The notes beneath the pieces are model-generated. The model searched no databases. It was not told the DNA's origin and saw nothing but the letters and a program-made list of their open reading frames with translations. The position numbers and the translations under genes were made by a program. Shown here in pieces: positions 33,353 to 41,501 of a stretch of DNA of 64,000 nucleotides. Location: positions 121,803 to 185,802 of the forward strand of contig NZ_JANSJE010000001.1 of assembly GCF_047462415.1 (NCBI RefSeq). Direction: 5' to 3'. The stretch comes from Thermostichus sp047462415. Its GTDB lineage: Bacteria; Cyanobacteriota; Cyanobacteriia; Thermostichales; Thermostichaceae. Each line of letters begins with the position of its first letter. Position 1 is the first letter of the stretch.

Positions 33353-34624
33353 GTGAGGGTTAGTCCTTTGCCCCTGTCTATGACCCCTCCTCTCGCCCAA
33401 GCCGAAACGGTTTTGCACAGTTGCTGGGATCACTGGCAATCTCTGGCCAGGCGTCAGGATGTGCAGCCGGAGTTGAGAGCTTTATCAGCTTTGCGCAAGC
33501 GCCTCACCGCCCGCCTGTTTGCCATTGCGGTGTTCGGGCTGGTCAACCGCGGCAAGTCAGCCGTTCTGAATGCCCTGATCGGCGAGGCGCGGCTGGAGGT
33601 AGGGCCCCTGAATGGGGTCACCCAACGGCCCCAATCTCTGCTGTGGCAACCGGATCCGGAGATCCCTTGGCGGGTGAGGCTGGTGGATACTCCGGGTTTG
33701 AACGAAGTAGAAGGCGCAGCCCGCGAACAGTTGGCCTGGGACGTGGCCCGCTCGGCAGATTTGATCTTGTTTGTCATCGCCACCGACCTAACCCAGTTGG
33801 AATACCAAGCCCTGTTGGAGCTGCGCACCCTGCACAAGCCCATCCTGCTGGTGTTGAACAAGTGCGATCTCTATTCAGAAGCCGAATTGCAGGCGATTCG
33901 CGCCCAGATCAGCCGCCACCTGGGCTGGGTGTCGCCGCAGGAGATCCTGACCGTCGCCGCTTGCCCAAAACCTCTGAAAGTGCGCACCCACTGGCCGGAT
34001 GGCCGCATCACCCTGGAGTGGGAACGGCCCGCACCCCAAATTGAGACTCTGCGGGGGCGCATTGTGGAGATTTTGCAAACGGAGGCGGGCTCCCTCCTGG
34101 CCTTGAACGTCTTGAGGCGGCTGGATTGGGTTCAGGCCCAGATTCTGGAAAAACAATGGCAGCATCACGCCCGCTTTGTAGAGCAATGGGGCAGGGTTGT
34201 TGCCCTCGGCAAGGGGATCGCGGTGGGCCTGGCGCCGCTGGGGTGGGATTTGCTGCTGGCCCCGCTGCTGGATGGCCTGTGGCTGTTGGGCTTGGGGGTA
34301 CGCTTGCATCTGCCCTGGGAAGCCCTATGGAAGGCGCTGGTCTCTTTTCGCGAAGGGCTGGGGCGACCGCTGCTGCTCAATGGGGCGCTGCTGCTGTGCG
34401 CCGAAGGGATGAGCTCCTGGCTGTGGGGAGACTGGGGCAACGGCCTTTTGCCGGGTTTGGTGGCGGGGGCAAGTCTATACCGCCTGGGATCCCTGGCGCC
34501 GCAGGCGCTCAGCCGGTTTGCGGCCCAAGCCTTCGGTCTAGGGGCAGGTCTTCATGCCCTGCTCGGACGGGAAAAGCCGGCTACGACAGACGGCGCACCG
34601 CCTTTGCCCAGTTCTCTCGCCTAG
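33353..34624 (+). CDS. Era/MnmE-like GTPase with hydrophobic C-terminus (DUF697-like)
   Basis: The 423-residue frame (GTG 33353; ATG 33380 equally possible) has a G domain with G1 GLVNRGKS (62-69), G3 DTPG (112-115) and G4 NKCD (about 167-170). After about residue 290 there are hydrophobic helices (VALGKGIAVGLAPLGWDLLLAPLLDGLWLLG and others) suggesting membrane association, as in DUF697 GTPases. A second homologue lies at 50298-51737. It ends CTAG, sharing its stop with convergent lipA. Function unknown. Confidence 0.82.
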   Translation: MRVSPLPLSMTPPLAQAETVLHSCWDHWQSLARRQDVQPELRALSALRKRLTARLFAIAVFGLVNRGKSAVLNALIGEARLEVGPLNGVTQRPQSLLWQPDPEIPWRVRLVDTPGLNEVEGAAREQLAWDVARSADLILFVIATDLTQLEYQALLELRTLHKPILLVLNKCDLYSEAELQAIRAQISRHLGWVSPQEILTVAACPKPLKVRTHWPDGRITLEWERPAPQIETLRGRIVEILQTEAGSLLALNVLRRLDWVQAQILEKQWQHHARFVEQWGRVVALGKGIAVGLAPLGWDLLLAPLLDGLWLLGLGVRLHLPWEALWKALVSFREGLGRPLLLNGALLLCAEGMSSWLWGDWGNGLLPGLVAGASLYRLGSLAPQALSRFAAQAFGLGAGLHALLGREKPATTDGAPPLPSSLA

Positions 34625-35475
34625 TTCTGCACCATTTCAGCAGCGTGGTAGGAGCTGCGCACCAATGGCCCGGAGCGCACCTGGCGAAACCCCATCTCAC
34701 GGGCGATCTGGCCCAGCTCGGCAAACTCCTCCGGCGTCCAGTAGCGCTCCACAGGTCGGTGGGCCAAGGAAGGCTGCAAGTATTGCCCCAGGGTGAGCCG
34801 GTCGCACCCCACCGCCAGCAGATCCCGGAAGGTTTCCAGCACTTCTGCGCGGGTTTCCCCATGCCCCAGCATCAGGCCGGACTTGGTGGGCAGGCCGGGA
34901 TCCAGCTCCTTCACCGTTCGCAAAACCCGCAAGGATAGGTCGTAGCCGGAGCTGCGCCGCACCGCCTGCGACAGCCGCCGCACGGTTTCGATGTTGTGGT
35001 TGTAGCAGACGGGCTGAGCGGCCACCACACGAGCAATGCAGTCGCGATCGCCGCGAAAGTCGGGGGTGAGCACCTCGATCTGGGTGCCGGGGCAGCGCCG
35101 CCGGATCGCCTGCATCACCTCCACGAAGCGACCGGATCCCTGGTCGGGCAGGTCGTCGCGGGCTACCGAGGTGAGCACCACATAGCGGAGACCCAGCAGC
35201 TCAACCGCCTCGGCCACCTTTTCCGGCTCTGCGGGATCCAACGGTGCAGGCCGCCCACCGGCCACCTGACAAAACGAACAGGCGCGGGTGCAGATCCCGC
35301 CCATGAGCAGAAAGGTGGCGGTCTTTTGGCTGTAGCACTCCGCCCGATTGGGACAGCGCCCCTCTTCGCAGATGGTGTGCAGGCCCCGCTGCTTGACCAC
35401 CTGCTGCACCGCCGAGATATCGCTGGCCTTGCCGATGGAACGCTTGACCCAACTGGGAAGAGGGCTGACAGACAT
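34621..35475 (-). CDS. lipA: Lipoyl synthase
   Basis: This 284-residue radical-SAM enzyme inserts sulfur into octanoyl groups of E2 and GcvH proteins. It has both clusters: auxiliary cysteines in CEEGRCPNRAEC and radical-SAM CTRACSFC, then GLRYVVLTSVARDDLPDQG and the C-terminal RSSY. The start is ATG 35475 (MSVSPLPSWVKRS). A longer frame to 35592 adds 39 residues without similarity. It overlaps the convergent GTPase gene at CTAG 34621-34624. Confidence 0.95.
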   Translation of the reverse strand: MSVSPLPSWVKRSIGKASDISAVQQVVKQRGLHTICEEGRCPNRAECYSQKTATFLLMGGICTRACSFCQVAGGRPAPLDPAEPEKVAEAVELLGLRYVVLTSVARDDLPDQGSGRFVEVMQAIRRRCPGTQIEVLTPDFRGDRDCIARVVAAQPVCYNHNIETVRRLSQAVRRSSGYDLSLRVLRTVKELDPGLPTKSGLMLGHGETRAEVLETFRDLLAVGCDRLTLGQYLQPSLAHRPVERYWTPEEFAELGQIAREMGFRQVRSGPLVRSSYHAAEMVQN

Positions 35476-35598
35476 GAGAAAACCGTTGGCTGGGGCTAAG
35501 TACCTGGAGAAAGCGTCCCTCTCCAACCCAAGGAGAGGGAGACAGCGTCTATTTTGACATGGACGCCTTCTCTGGCAACTGCCTCTGCCCAAAGCGGG

Positions 35599-36096
35599 TC
35601 AGGCTACCTGAGGGGCGGTCAGCATCTGGTTGACGATGCGCTGCACAATCTGAAAGCCGGTCACCGCCTGCCAACCCAAGATCGCCAAAATCACCGCGTT
35701 AAGCATCAGGTGAACATTGCGGGCCCAAACCTTCTGGCCATCCTTCATCAGCGGCGCCAAAGCCGCCGAGCTGGCCACCAAGGCGACAATGCCCAAGCCG
35801 GCCAGCAGGTGAGGCCCGACAAACAGCTTGCCGTTGTTGAGGTAGGTGACCCCCATGCCGCCCAGGGCTCCGAACACCATGAACACCAGAAACAGGGATC
35901 CGGCCAGGAAGTGCCGCTGAGCAAACTTCCCTTTGATCAGCTCCTTGCGTTCTTCTGCCGAGGCGGTGCGCACCCGCCGCGCCTGTAGCCCCAGGTAGAG
36001 GGCATACAGAGCCAGGGCAAAGGCCAAAATCATCAGCACAGGGTGAAAAAAAGGCAGTGCCAATTCCAACCAGCGGGGAAGTTGAAGGCTGCTCAT
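35599..36096 (-). CDS. DUF4079 membrane protein
   Basis: The 165-residue protein has four hydrophobic helices (FFHPVLMILAFALALYALYLGL, FLAGSLFLVFMVFGALGGMG, HLLAGLGIVALVASSAALAPL and HLMLNAVILAILGWQAVTGF). It resembles cytochrome-b561-like cyanobacterial DUF4079 proteins, with His at conserved positions in helices 1 and 3; haem binding is a guess. It is followed by lipA on the same strand with a 123-base gap. Confidence 0.82.
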   Translation of the reverse strand: MSSLQLPRWLELALPFFHPVLMILAFALALYALYLGLQARRVRTASAEERKELIKGKFAQRHFLAGSLFLVFMVFGALGGMGVTYLNNGKLFVGPHLLAGLGIVALVASSAALAPLMKDGQKVWARNVHLMLNAVILAILGWQAVTGFQIVQRIVNQMLTAPQVA

Positions 36097-36147
36097 AGGG
36101 ATCGCGCAACGAAGAGGAAGCTGCTTCTAAATTAACATAAATTTAAA

Positions 36148-37164
36148 TTAACCGAAAGCCAATTCCCTTGCTGCTGCAACGAGGGCGCGCATGGGCTCCA
36201 GCAGTTGGGGCGCCATCTGGGTGAGGTCTTGATACAGGCAAATTTGCTGTTGGCAGCGGGCTAGGTTATGGGCTTTGCGACTTGGGTACCGCTGCGGATC
36301 CCAATTCCAGTAGCAGTCCTCGAACCAATCCTGCAGAAAGCGGATCCCCAATTCCAGGGTAATCAGTTGGATCCCTTGGATGATGAGTTCTGGTTGTAGG
36401 GTGTGCAGGTTGCCGGTTTGGGCATAGCCCCGCAACCCCGCCAGGATCGCCTTGGGCTGAAAGGTATTGCCTCGTTTACCCCAGGAGCGCAAAGCATCTC
36501 CCAGTTCAACGTAGAGGTTGTGATACATAAAGGTGTCCAGATCCACCAGACCCACAAATCGCCCCTGCTCGTCGAACAAAAAGTTGTTGAACTTGAGATC
36601 GCCATGGATGATCTGCGTTGGGATCCCTGAGGGCAGCAAAAGGTGCGGCACAGTTTCGATTAAAAATTGCCATTCTGCTCGCACTTCTGGCGCCGGGTCG
36701 CGCTGGCGGAGCTGTTGCCAAAGGTGGGCCGTGTCGTGAAAATGCGGGATCTGGAAGCGAAAGCGATATTGCCACTGGGCCAAGAGCCGGTGCAAGCGTC
36801 CAACAGCTGCCCCTGCCTCTTCCAGGTAACTCCCATCGGGCGGGGTTGAATGCGAGGATCCCGGCAGACACTCCATAACCCGCCACAGCCCTTCTGCCCA
36901 GCTCAAATGCAGGGATCCATCCCGAGCGCGGCGAAATTGGGGCACGGGGAAGCCTTGTTGCCTTAGCCATTGGCCGACGGCTTGACCGTCTTCGGTGGCA
37001 GCAGGATCCAAACGGGGATGAAGACGCTGGGCAATGAAGGATCCCTCAGAGGTATTGAGTTTCCAGGTCTGGTGAATGAGGCCCACTCGGATGGCTTCGG
37101 GTGGATCCGGATCCCCCAGTTGAAAGTGCTGGACAAGGGGATCCAGCCAAGTCAAGTCAAGCAT
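36148..37164 (-). CDS. Aminoglycoside-phosphotransferase-fold sugar/choline kinase
   Basis: The 338-residue APH-family kinase has the catalytic Brenner motif IIHGDLKFNNFLFD (Asp in HGD) and the metal site GLVDLDTF; the N-lobe has a short ATP loop. The family includes N-acetylhexosamine and choline kinases; the substrate here cannot be told. There is no close operon partner, though the upstream space contains the left end of the tnpB element. Confidence 0.82.
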   Translation of the reverse strand: MLDLTWLDPLVQHFQLGDPDPPEAIRVGLIHQTWKLNTSEGSFIAQRLHPRLDPAATEDGQAVGQWLRQQGFPVPQFRRARDGSLHLSWAEGLWRVMECLPGSSHSTPPDGSYLEEAGAAVGRLHRLLAQWQYRFRFQIPHFHDTAHLWQQLRQRDPAPEVRAEWQFLIETVPHLLLPSGIPTQIIHGDLKFNNFLFDEQGRFVGLVDLDTFMYHNLYVELGDALRSWGKRGNTFQPKAILAGLRGYAQTGNLHTLQPELIIQGIQLITLELGIRFLQDWFEDCYWNWDPQRYPSRKAHNLARCQQQICLYQDLTQMAPQLLEPMRALVAAARELAFG

Positions 37165-37466
37165 AGGCCAGGAAAAATTAAAGTTCTATGGAAGTTGGTC
37201 GGCGTTGGGGCATTTGCCCTCCTCAATAAGTAGGGTAAGCCGTTCGGGTTGTGCAGCTTTTTTTCGACTAAACCTGCTACAGTCGCAGCCTTTTTGCCGG
37301 TCAGAACCCTCTGCCCAATTGACCGCGAACTCAGGTGTCGTTCTAGCAAACCTGTGAAAGAGACCTATTTGCTACCTTAATGAAGGTTGCTGGCCGGACA
37401 ATCGTCAGCTAGAAACCGCAGGAGCCCCGCCCTGTACCCGTAGGGTCAGGCTCGGGAGGAATGCGG
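37165..37466. other. Spacer containing the left end of the tnpB element
   Basis: Nothing coding. At 37422-37453 is a hairpin (GAGCC ... CCCT/AGGG ... GGCTC), the likely left-end structure of the IS. The sequence before it is ordinary AT-leaning spacer holding the upstream region of the minus-strand kinase. Confidence 0.45.
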
Positions 37467-38666
37467 ATGACGTATGATTGCAACATGACCCAAGTTTTAA
37501 CTATCTCCTGCAAGCTCAAGGTATCTGCTTCGCAAGCCGTGAAGCTAGAGGCAACCTTGTCGGCTTTTGCACAAGCACTCAACTGGGTCAACCAAAACAC
37601 ACCAGAGAAGGTGGTCAACCCAGTCAAGCTTCAATCGCTCTGCTACCGCGCAATTCGTACCCGCTTTGGGCTATCCAGCAACCTGGCACAACAGGTGTGC
37701 AGAAGGTTGGCCGCTGCCCGCAAGGTTGCCCAGCAAAAGAATCGTCCGGTCAAAGCGTTCAAGGGCGGCTTTGTTACCTACGATGCCCGCATCTTTTCTT
37801 TCCGCGAGAAGGACTGGACGGTGTCGCTGACCACCGTTGAGGGACGCGAGCGCTTTGAGCTGGATGTTGGCTCCTACCAGCGCGGCATGCTGGCCGGTTC
37901 TCATCCCAAAGCGGCCACGCTCATCAAGCGCAAAGACGGTTCCTACTACATCCAGATTTGCGTGGAGCACGACCCACCGGAGCCACAAGACACCACCGAG
38001 GCGATTGGGGTGGACTTGGGTAGGAGAGATATTGCCCATACCTCTGAGGGAGAGAACTGGAATGGACAGCAGTTGAACCAGGTCAGAGACCACTACTCCC
38101 GGTTGAGAGCGGTTCTCCAACGCAAAGCCAGTAGGGGCACACGCAGCACTCGGCGCAGGTGTCGGCAACTGCTGCAACGGCTGTCTGGTCGGGAGAGACG
38201 CTTTCAAACTTGGGTGAACCATCGCATCTCCAAGTCCATTGTTGCTAGGGCACAGGCGACCCACAGCTTTATTGCCTTGGAAGACCTGACCGGGATCCGG
38301 GAGCGAGTCAACCAACAGCCGCGCAGCAAGACGGAGCGGCGACGGTCAAACAGTTGGGCGTTCTACCAGTTGCGGCAGTTTGTGCACTACAAGGCAGCCA
38401 GAGCAGGGATCCAGGTGGTGGTGGTGCCGCCTGCCTACAGCTCGCAGACCTGCCACCGGTGTTTGTGGCTTGGGCAACGGGAAGGGAAGCATTTTCGTTG
38501 TGTGAACCCGGCCTGTGGTTGGGAAGGGGATGCGGATTTGAACGGTGCCAACGTGATTGCGCTTTTGGGGGTCGCTGTAAACCGGCCTAGAGGCCCGTGG
38601 TTGGCTTGCCAACTGCAGGGCTACGGAAAGCCCGCTCCGTACCGCTTAGCGGTCGGAGCCGGGTAG
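37467..38666 (+). CDS. tnpB: TnpB (IS200/IS605 family RNA-guided nuclease), apparently intact
   Basis: About 399 residues from ATG 37467 (GGAGGA seven bases upstream; ATG 37461 and ATG 37485 are also in frame, the last being the start conserved in the relic at 54286). RuvC-like catalytic residues, numbered from ATG 37461: Asp185 in GVDLGRRD, Glu274 in ALEDLTG, Asp359 in DADLNGAN. The zinc ribbon has CHRC (331-334) and C-x4-C (347-352). No tnpA is adjacent, so it is an IS1341-like lone tnpB. It would act as an omega-RNA-guided nuclease, presumably helping maintain the element. Confidence 0.92.
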   Translation: MTYDCNMTQVLTISCKLKVSASQAVKLEATLSAFAQALNWVNQNTPEKVVNPVKLQSLCYRAIRTRFGLSSNLAQQVCRRLAAARKVAQQKNRPVKAFKGGFVTYDARIFSFREKDWTVSLTTVEGRERFELDVGSYQRGMLAGSHPKAATLIKRKDGSYYIQICVEHDPPEPQDTTEAIGVDLGRRDIAHTSEGENWNGQQLNQVRDHYSRLRAVLQRKASRGTRSTRRRCRQLLQRLSGRERRFQTWVNHRISKSIVARAQATHSFIALEDLTGIRERVNQQPRSKTERRRSNSWAFYQLRQFVHYKAARAGIQVVVVPPAYSSQTCHRCLWLGQREGKHFRCVNPACGWEGDADLNGANVIALLGVAVNRPRGPWLACQLQGYGKPAPYRLAVGAG

Positions 38667-38673
38667 TTTACGT
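38625..38673. mobile_element. Right end of the tnpB element with hairpin
   Basis: The hairpin at 38634-38659 (GCTCC-GT-ACCGC-TTA-GCGGT-C-GGAGC) is followed by GGTAGTTTACG. The same hairpin-plus-GGTAGTTTA arrangement closes the deleted copy at 54600-54630, which marks it as the IS right end and the probable 3' end of the omega RNA. Confidence 0.7.
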
Positions 38674-38687
38674 TTGCTCATCACCCT

Positions 38688-38957
38688 ATGGATACCCGCC
38701 TAATCAACATTGGCTTTGGCAACATCGTCGCCGCCGGACGTGTGATCGCCATTGTGAGTCCCGAGTCAGCGCCCATCAAACGCATCATCAGTGATGCCCG
38801 CGAGCGGGGCCAGTTGGTGGATGCTACCTACGGTCGCCGCACCCGCGCTGTCATCATCACCGATTCCGGGCACGTGATTCTCTCTGCTATCCAGCCCGAA
38901 ACCGTTGCCAACCGCTTCCTAACGGCCAAGCCCGGTTTGTCAGAGGAAACCGAGTGA
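38688..38957 (+). CDS. remA: RemA-family (DUF370) regulator
   Basis: This 89-residue DNA-binding oligomeric regulator has RLINIGFGNIVAAGRVIAIV, then SPESAPIKRIISDARERGQLVDATYGRRTRAVI, the full DUF370 signature. In many bacteria, including Bacillus, it precedes gmk, as here. Its ATG is only about 15 bases beyond the IS right end, and no Shine-Dalgarno is seen, so promoter and translation signals may have been replaced by the insertion. Confidence 0.93.
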   Translation: MDTRLINIGFGNIVAAGRVIAIVSPESAPIKRIISDARERGQLVDATYGRRTRAVIITDSGHVILSAIQPETVANRFLTAKPGLSEETE

Positions 38958-39040
38958 AAGCCCATCGCCGCAAGCCATCTGCAAGAACCAAGAGTGAGAT
39001 ATTCTAAAACAAACCCAAACCAGCTCGTCGCTCTCTGCCT

Positions 39041-39688
39041 ATGCCAGCCTCTCCTGCCCCAGTTTCCTCTGAGTGTACGCAGCCGCAGGGATCCCTTCCA
39101 CCTCCTGCCACTTGCGGTCGCCTGCTGGTGTTGACAGGGCCCAGCGGGGTAGGCAAAGGTACGCTGGTCAGCCAATTGCGCCAGCGCCACCCCGAACTGT
39201 ATTTTTCGGTCTCGGTCACCACCCGCCCGCCCCGCCCCGGCGAACAGGAAGGCGTCAACTACTACTTTCGCAGTCGCGAGGAATTTCTCAGTTTGATCGA
39301 AGCCAATGAGCTGTTGGAATGGGCACAGTATGCCGGCAACTTTTACGGCACTCCCCGCGAGATCGTCTGCCAAAAACTCAGACAGGGTCAGGATGTGCTG
39401 CTGGAAATTGAGCTGGCCGGGGCCCGCCAGGTGAGGCAGCAGTATCCAGACGCCATTCGCATCTTTCTCTGTCCCCCTTCTCTGGAAGAGCTAGAACGTC
39501 GCATTCGTGAGCGCGGACAAGACTCAGAGGCAAGCATCGAGCGGCGCCTAGAACAGGCCCGCAAGGAATTGGATGCCCAAGACGAATTTGACTACGTGAT
39601 TGTCAACGACAACCTGGAGCGAGCTCTGCAAGAGCTGGAAGCCCTGCTCTATCCTCCCGCCCCCCCTTCGAGAGAGCAGCAGTCTTAG
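39041..39688 (+). CDS. gmk: Guanylate kinase
   Basis: The 215-residue enzyme phosphorylates GMP to GDP. The P-loop is GPSGVGKGT (33-41); SVSVTTRPPRPGEQEGVNYYF is the guanine/GMP-binding segment. The N-terminal 25 residues are extra and Ser/Pro-rich. It forms a likely operon with remA (84 bases upstream). Confidence 0.95.
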   Translation: MPASPAPVSSECTQPQGSLPPPATCGRLLVLTGPSGVGKGTLVSQLRQRHPELYFSVSVTTRPPRPGEQEGVNYYFRSREEFLSLIEANELLEWAQYAGNFYGTPREIVCQKLRQGQDVLLEIELAGARQVRQQYPDAIRIFLCPPSLEELERRIRERGQDSEASIERRLEQARKELDAQDEFDYVIVNDNLERALQELEALLYPPAPPSREQQS

Positions 39689-39857
39689 CTTCTCCAACCC
39701 TTCCCTCAAAAGCCGGTGTCTGGGTTGCAGCGCCTCGAAACCGCCTCTAGAGTTAACTGGCGGTTAAGAAAAAAGCCGCTGGGGGGTGTGATTTGGCTTT
39801 GCTTGTGAGATGATAGTAAAGCTGTGCTTTTTGCGCAGCCTCTGGTTCTAATCAGTT

Positions 39858-39916
39858 CTATCTGGCCAATTAGGGGATAGTATGCTGCACACACTATCTG
39901 GCCAATTAGGGGATAG
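39858..39916. repeat. Pair of 23-bp direct repeats flanking the speD start
   Basis: Identical 23-base units, CTATCTGGCC...GGGGATAG, at 39858-39880 and 39894-39916, spaced 36 bases. Each is bounded by CTATC/GATAG, so each can also fold on itself. The speD ATG (39882) lies between them and the second unit is read as codons 5-12 of speD. The arrangement suggests an operator pair or an mRNA control element. Confidence 0.75.
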
Positions 39917-40340
39917 GTCTCCAGCTCTGATCGGGATCCACTGTATCCTGGAGCTTTACGACTGCCCGGCCAATCTTCTGGATGATGCCTCTCTCGTGCA
40001 ACAGGCTTTGCGGGAGGCAGCCAGACGTTCCAACTCCACCTTTTTGGGACAACTGTGCCATCCATTTGAGCCGCAGGGGATTACGGCCCTGGCTCTTCTG
40101 GGAGAGTCCCACATCTCCATTCACACCTGGCCCGAGGCGGGCTACGCGGCGGTGGATGTATTCACCTGTGGTCGTCACACCCGGCCAGAAGCGGCCTGCG
40201 AATATTTGATCGACGTGTTTCAAGCGCAGCGATATTCCCTGCGCAAGGTGCCCCGCCGTACCACGCAGCCGACACTCCTGGAAGAAGACCCCGACTCGGC
40301 TGAGGTGCTTACCTGCGAAGCGACCGGACGAAGGCGCTGA
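39882..40340 (+). CDS. speD: S-adenosylmethionine decarboxylase proenzyme
   Basis: The 152-residue pyruvoyl enzyme decarboxylates AdoMet for polyamine synthesis. The autocleavage site is GESHI, between Glu75 and Ser76, which becomes the pyruvoyl; HTWPEAGYAAVDVFTCG follows. The first about 16 residues come from the repeat region and are not conserved; no other in-frame start is available before ALIGIHCILELYDC. It forms an operon with speE (about 120 bases). Confidence 0.93.
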   Translation: MLHTLSGQLGDRSPALIGIHCILELYDCPANLLDDASLVQQALREAARRSNSTFLGQLCHPFEPQGITALALLGESHISIHTWPEAGYAAVDVFTCGRHTRPEAACEYLIDVFQAQRYSLRKVPRRTTQPTLLEEDPDSAEVLTCEATGRRR

Positions 40341-40462
40341 GATGGCCGGTGGCAGCTTTTTCCGACTTCACGGGATCTCGAGATTCAACCACTGAAAATC
40401 CCGGCATGGGATCTGGGTATCCCAGAGGTCGGTTCCTATCAACGGTACGGCGAGGTGTGCCG

Positions 40463-41401
40463 ATGGACAGCCCGAGGAGTTTCTTTTGGGTTCAGGAGTA
40501 CTTGACCCCTTGGGACTACACCGCCCGTGCAGTCACGCGCATCCTGGCCTACCGCAAAACCCCTTTCCAGGAGATGCTCATCGCCGAGACGGGGGCCTAC
40601 GGCAAGGGTCTAATGCTGGATGGGCATTGGCAATCCACCACGGTGGATGAGTTTCTGTACCACGAGGCTCTGGTTCACCCGGCCCTGGTGCAGGTCGTCC
40701 AAGCAGGCGGGATCCCCCGGCGGGTATTGGTGTTGGGAGGGGCCGAAGGGGCGACGCTGCGGGAGGTGCTGCGTTGGCGCTCGGTGGAGCAGGTGGTGAT
40801 GGTGGACATCGATGGGGAGGTAGTGGCCGCCTGTCGAGAGCACCTGCCGGAAATGCACCAGGGATCCTTTGAAGATCCGCGTGTGCAGGTCGTGATTGCC
40901 GATGCTTTCGACTTTCTCCACCGGACAGAGCCGGTTTGGGATGTCATCCTCTCCGACCTATCGGATCCTGTTGAAGCTGGCCCTGCCTACCGCCTCTTTA
41001 CCCAGGAGTTTTTCCGCCAGATCCGCTCCAAGTTGCAGCCCGCTGGGGCTTTTGTCATCCAAGCTGGGCCGACGGGGCCGGTAGAGTTGTGGCAGCACAC
41101 TCGCATCGTTCACACCCTGAAAACGGTGTTTGCTGCTGTGCAGCCCTACGCTATCTACGCCCCCACCTACGGCGGGCCGCTGGGGTTTGCCCTGGCAGCC
41201 CAGGATCCCATCTCTTCCAGGCCGGAGCCGGAACAGATCGACCAGATTCTGAGCCAGCAGTTGGATCCCGCTCGAGGGACGCTGCGCTTTCTCGATGGCA
41301 TCACCCTGCTGGGGCTTTACCAAGTCCCGGCTCACCTGCGCCGCGCCATTGCCGCCGAGACCACGGTTTACACCCTGGATAACCCTCCTCAGGTCGAGTA
41401 A
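40463..41401 (+). CDS. speE: Polyamine aminopropyltransferase (spermidine synthase)
   Basis: From ATG 40463 (GAGGTG upstream), 312 residues; the frame opens at 40349, but the added residues are not conserved. It transfers aminopropyl from decarboxylated AdoMet to putrescine. The motifs are LGGAEGATLREVLRW, VMVDIDGEVV and DAFDFL...VILSDLSDP, with YHEALVHPAL as the polyamine-site start. With speD it forms a spermidine pair. Confidence 0.94.
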   Translation: MDSPRSFFWVQEYLTPWDYTARAVTRILAYRKTPFQEMLIAETGAYGKGLMLDGHWQSTTVDEFLYHEALVHPALVQVVQAGGIPRRVLVLGGAEGATLREVLRWRSVEQVVMVDIDGEVVAACREHLPEMHQGSFEDPRVQVVIADAFDFLHRTEPVWDVILSDLSDPVEAGPAYRLFTQEFFRQIRSKLQPAGAFVIQAGPTGPVELWQHTRIVHTLKTVFAAVQPYAIYAPTYGGPLGFALAAQDPISSRPEPEQIDQILSQQLDPARGTLRFLDGITLLGLYQVPAHLRRAIAAETTVYTLDNPPQVE

Positions 41402-41501
41402 CCTGTCGGCCCCAATCCGCGATTAAAAATGGGATCCCAGGGTATTTGTCTTCGATGCCATAACTTGGTAGATTCGTGAGCAGCCGAATTTTGCTTCCCT
41501 G

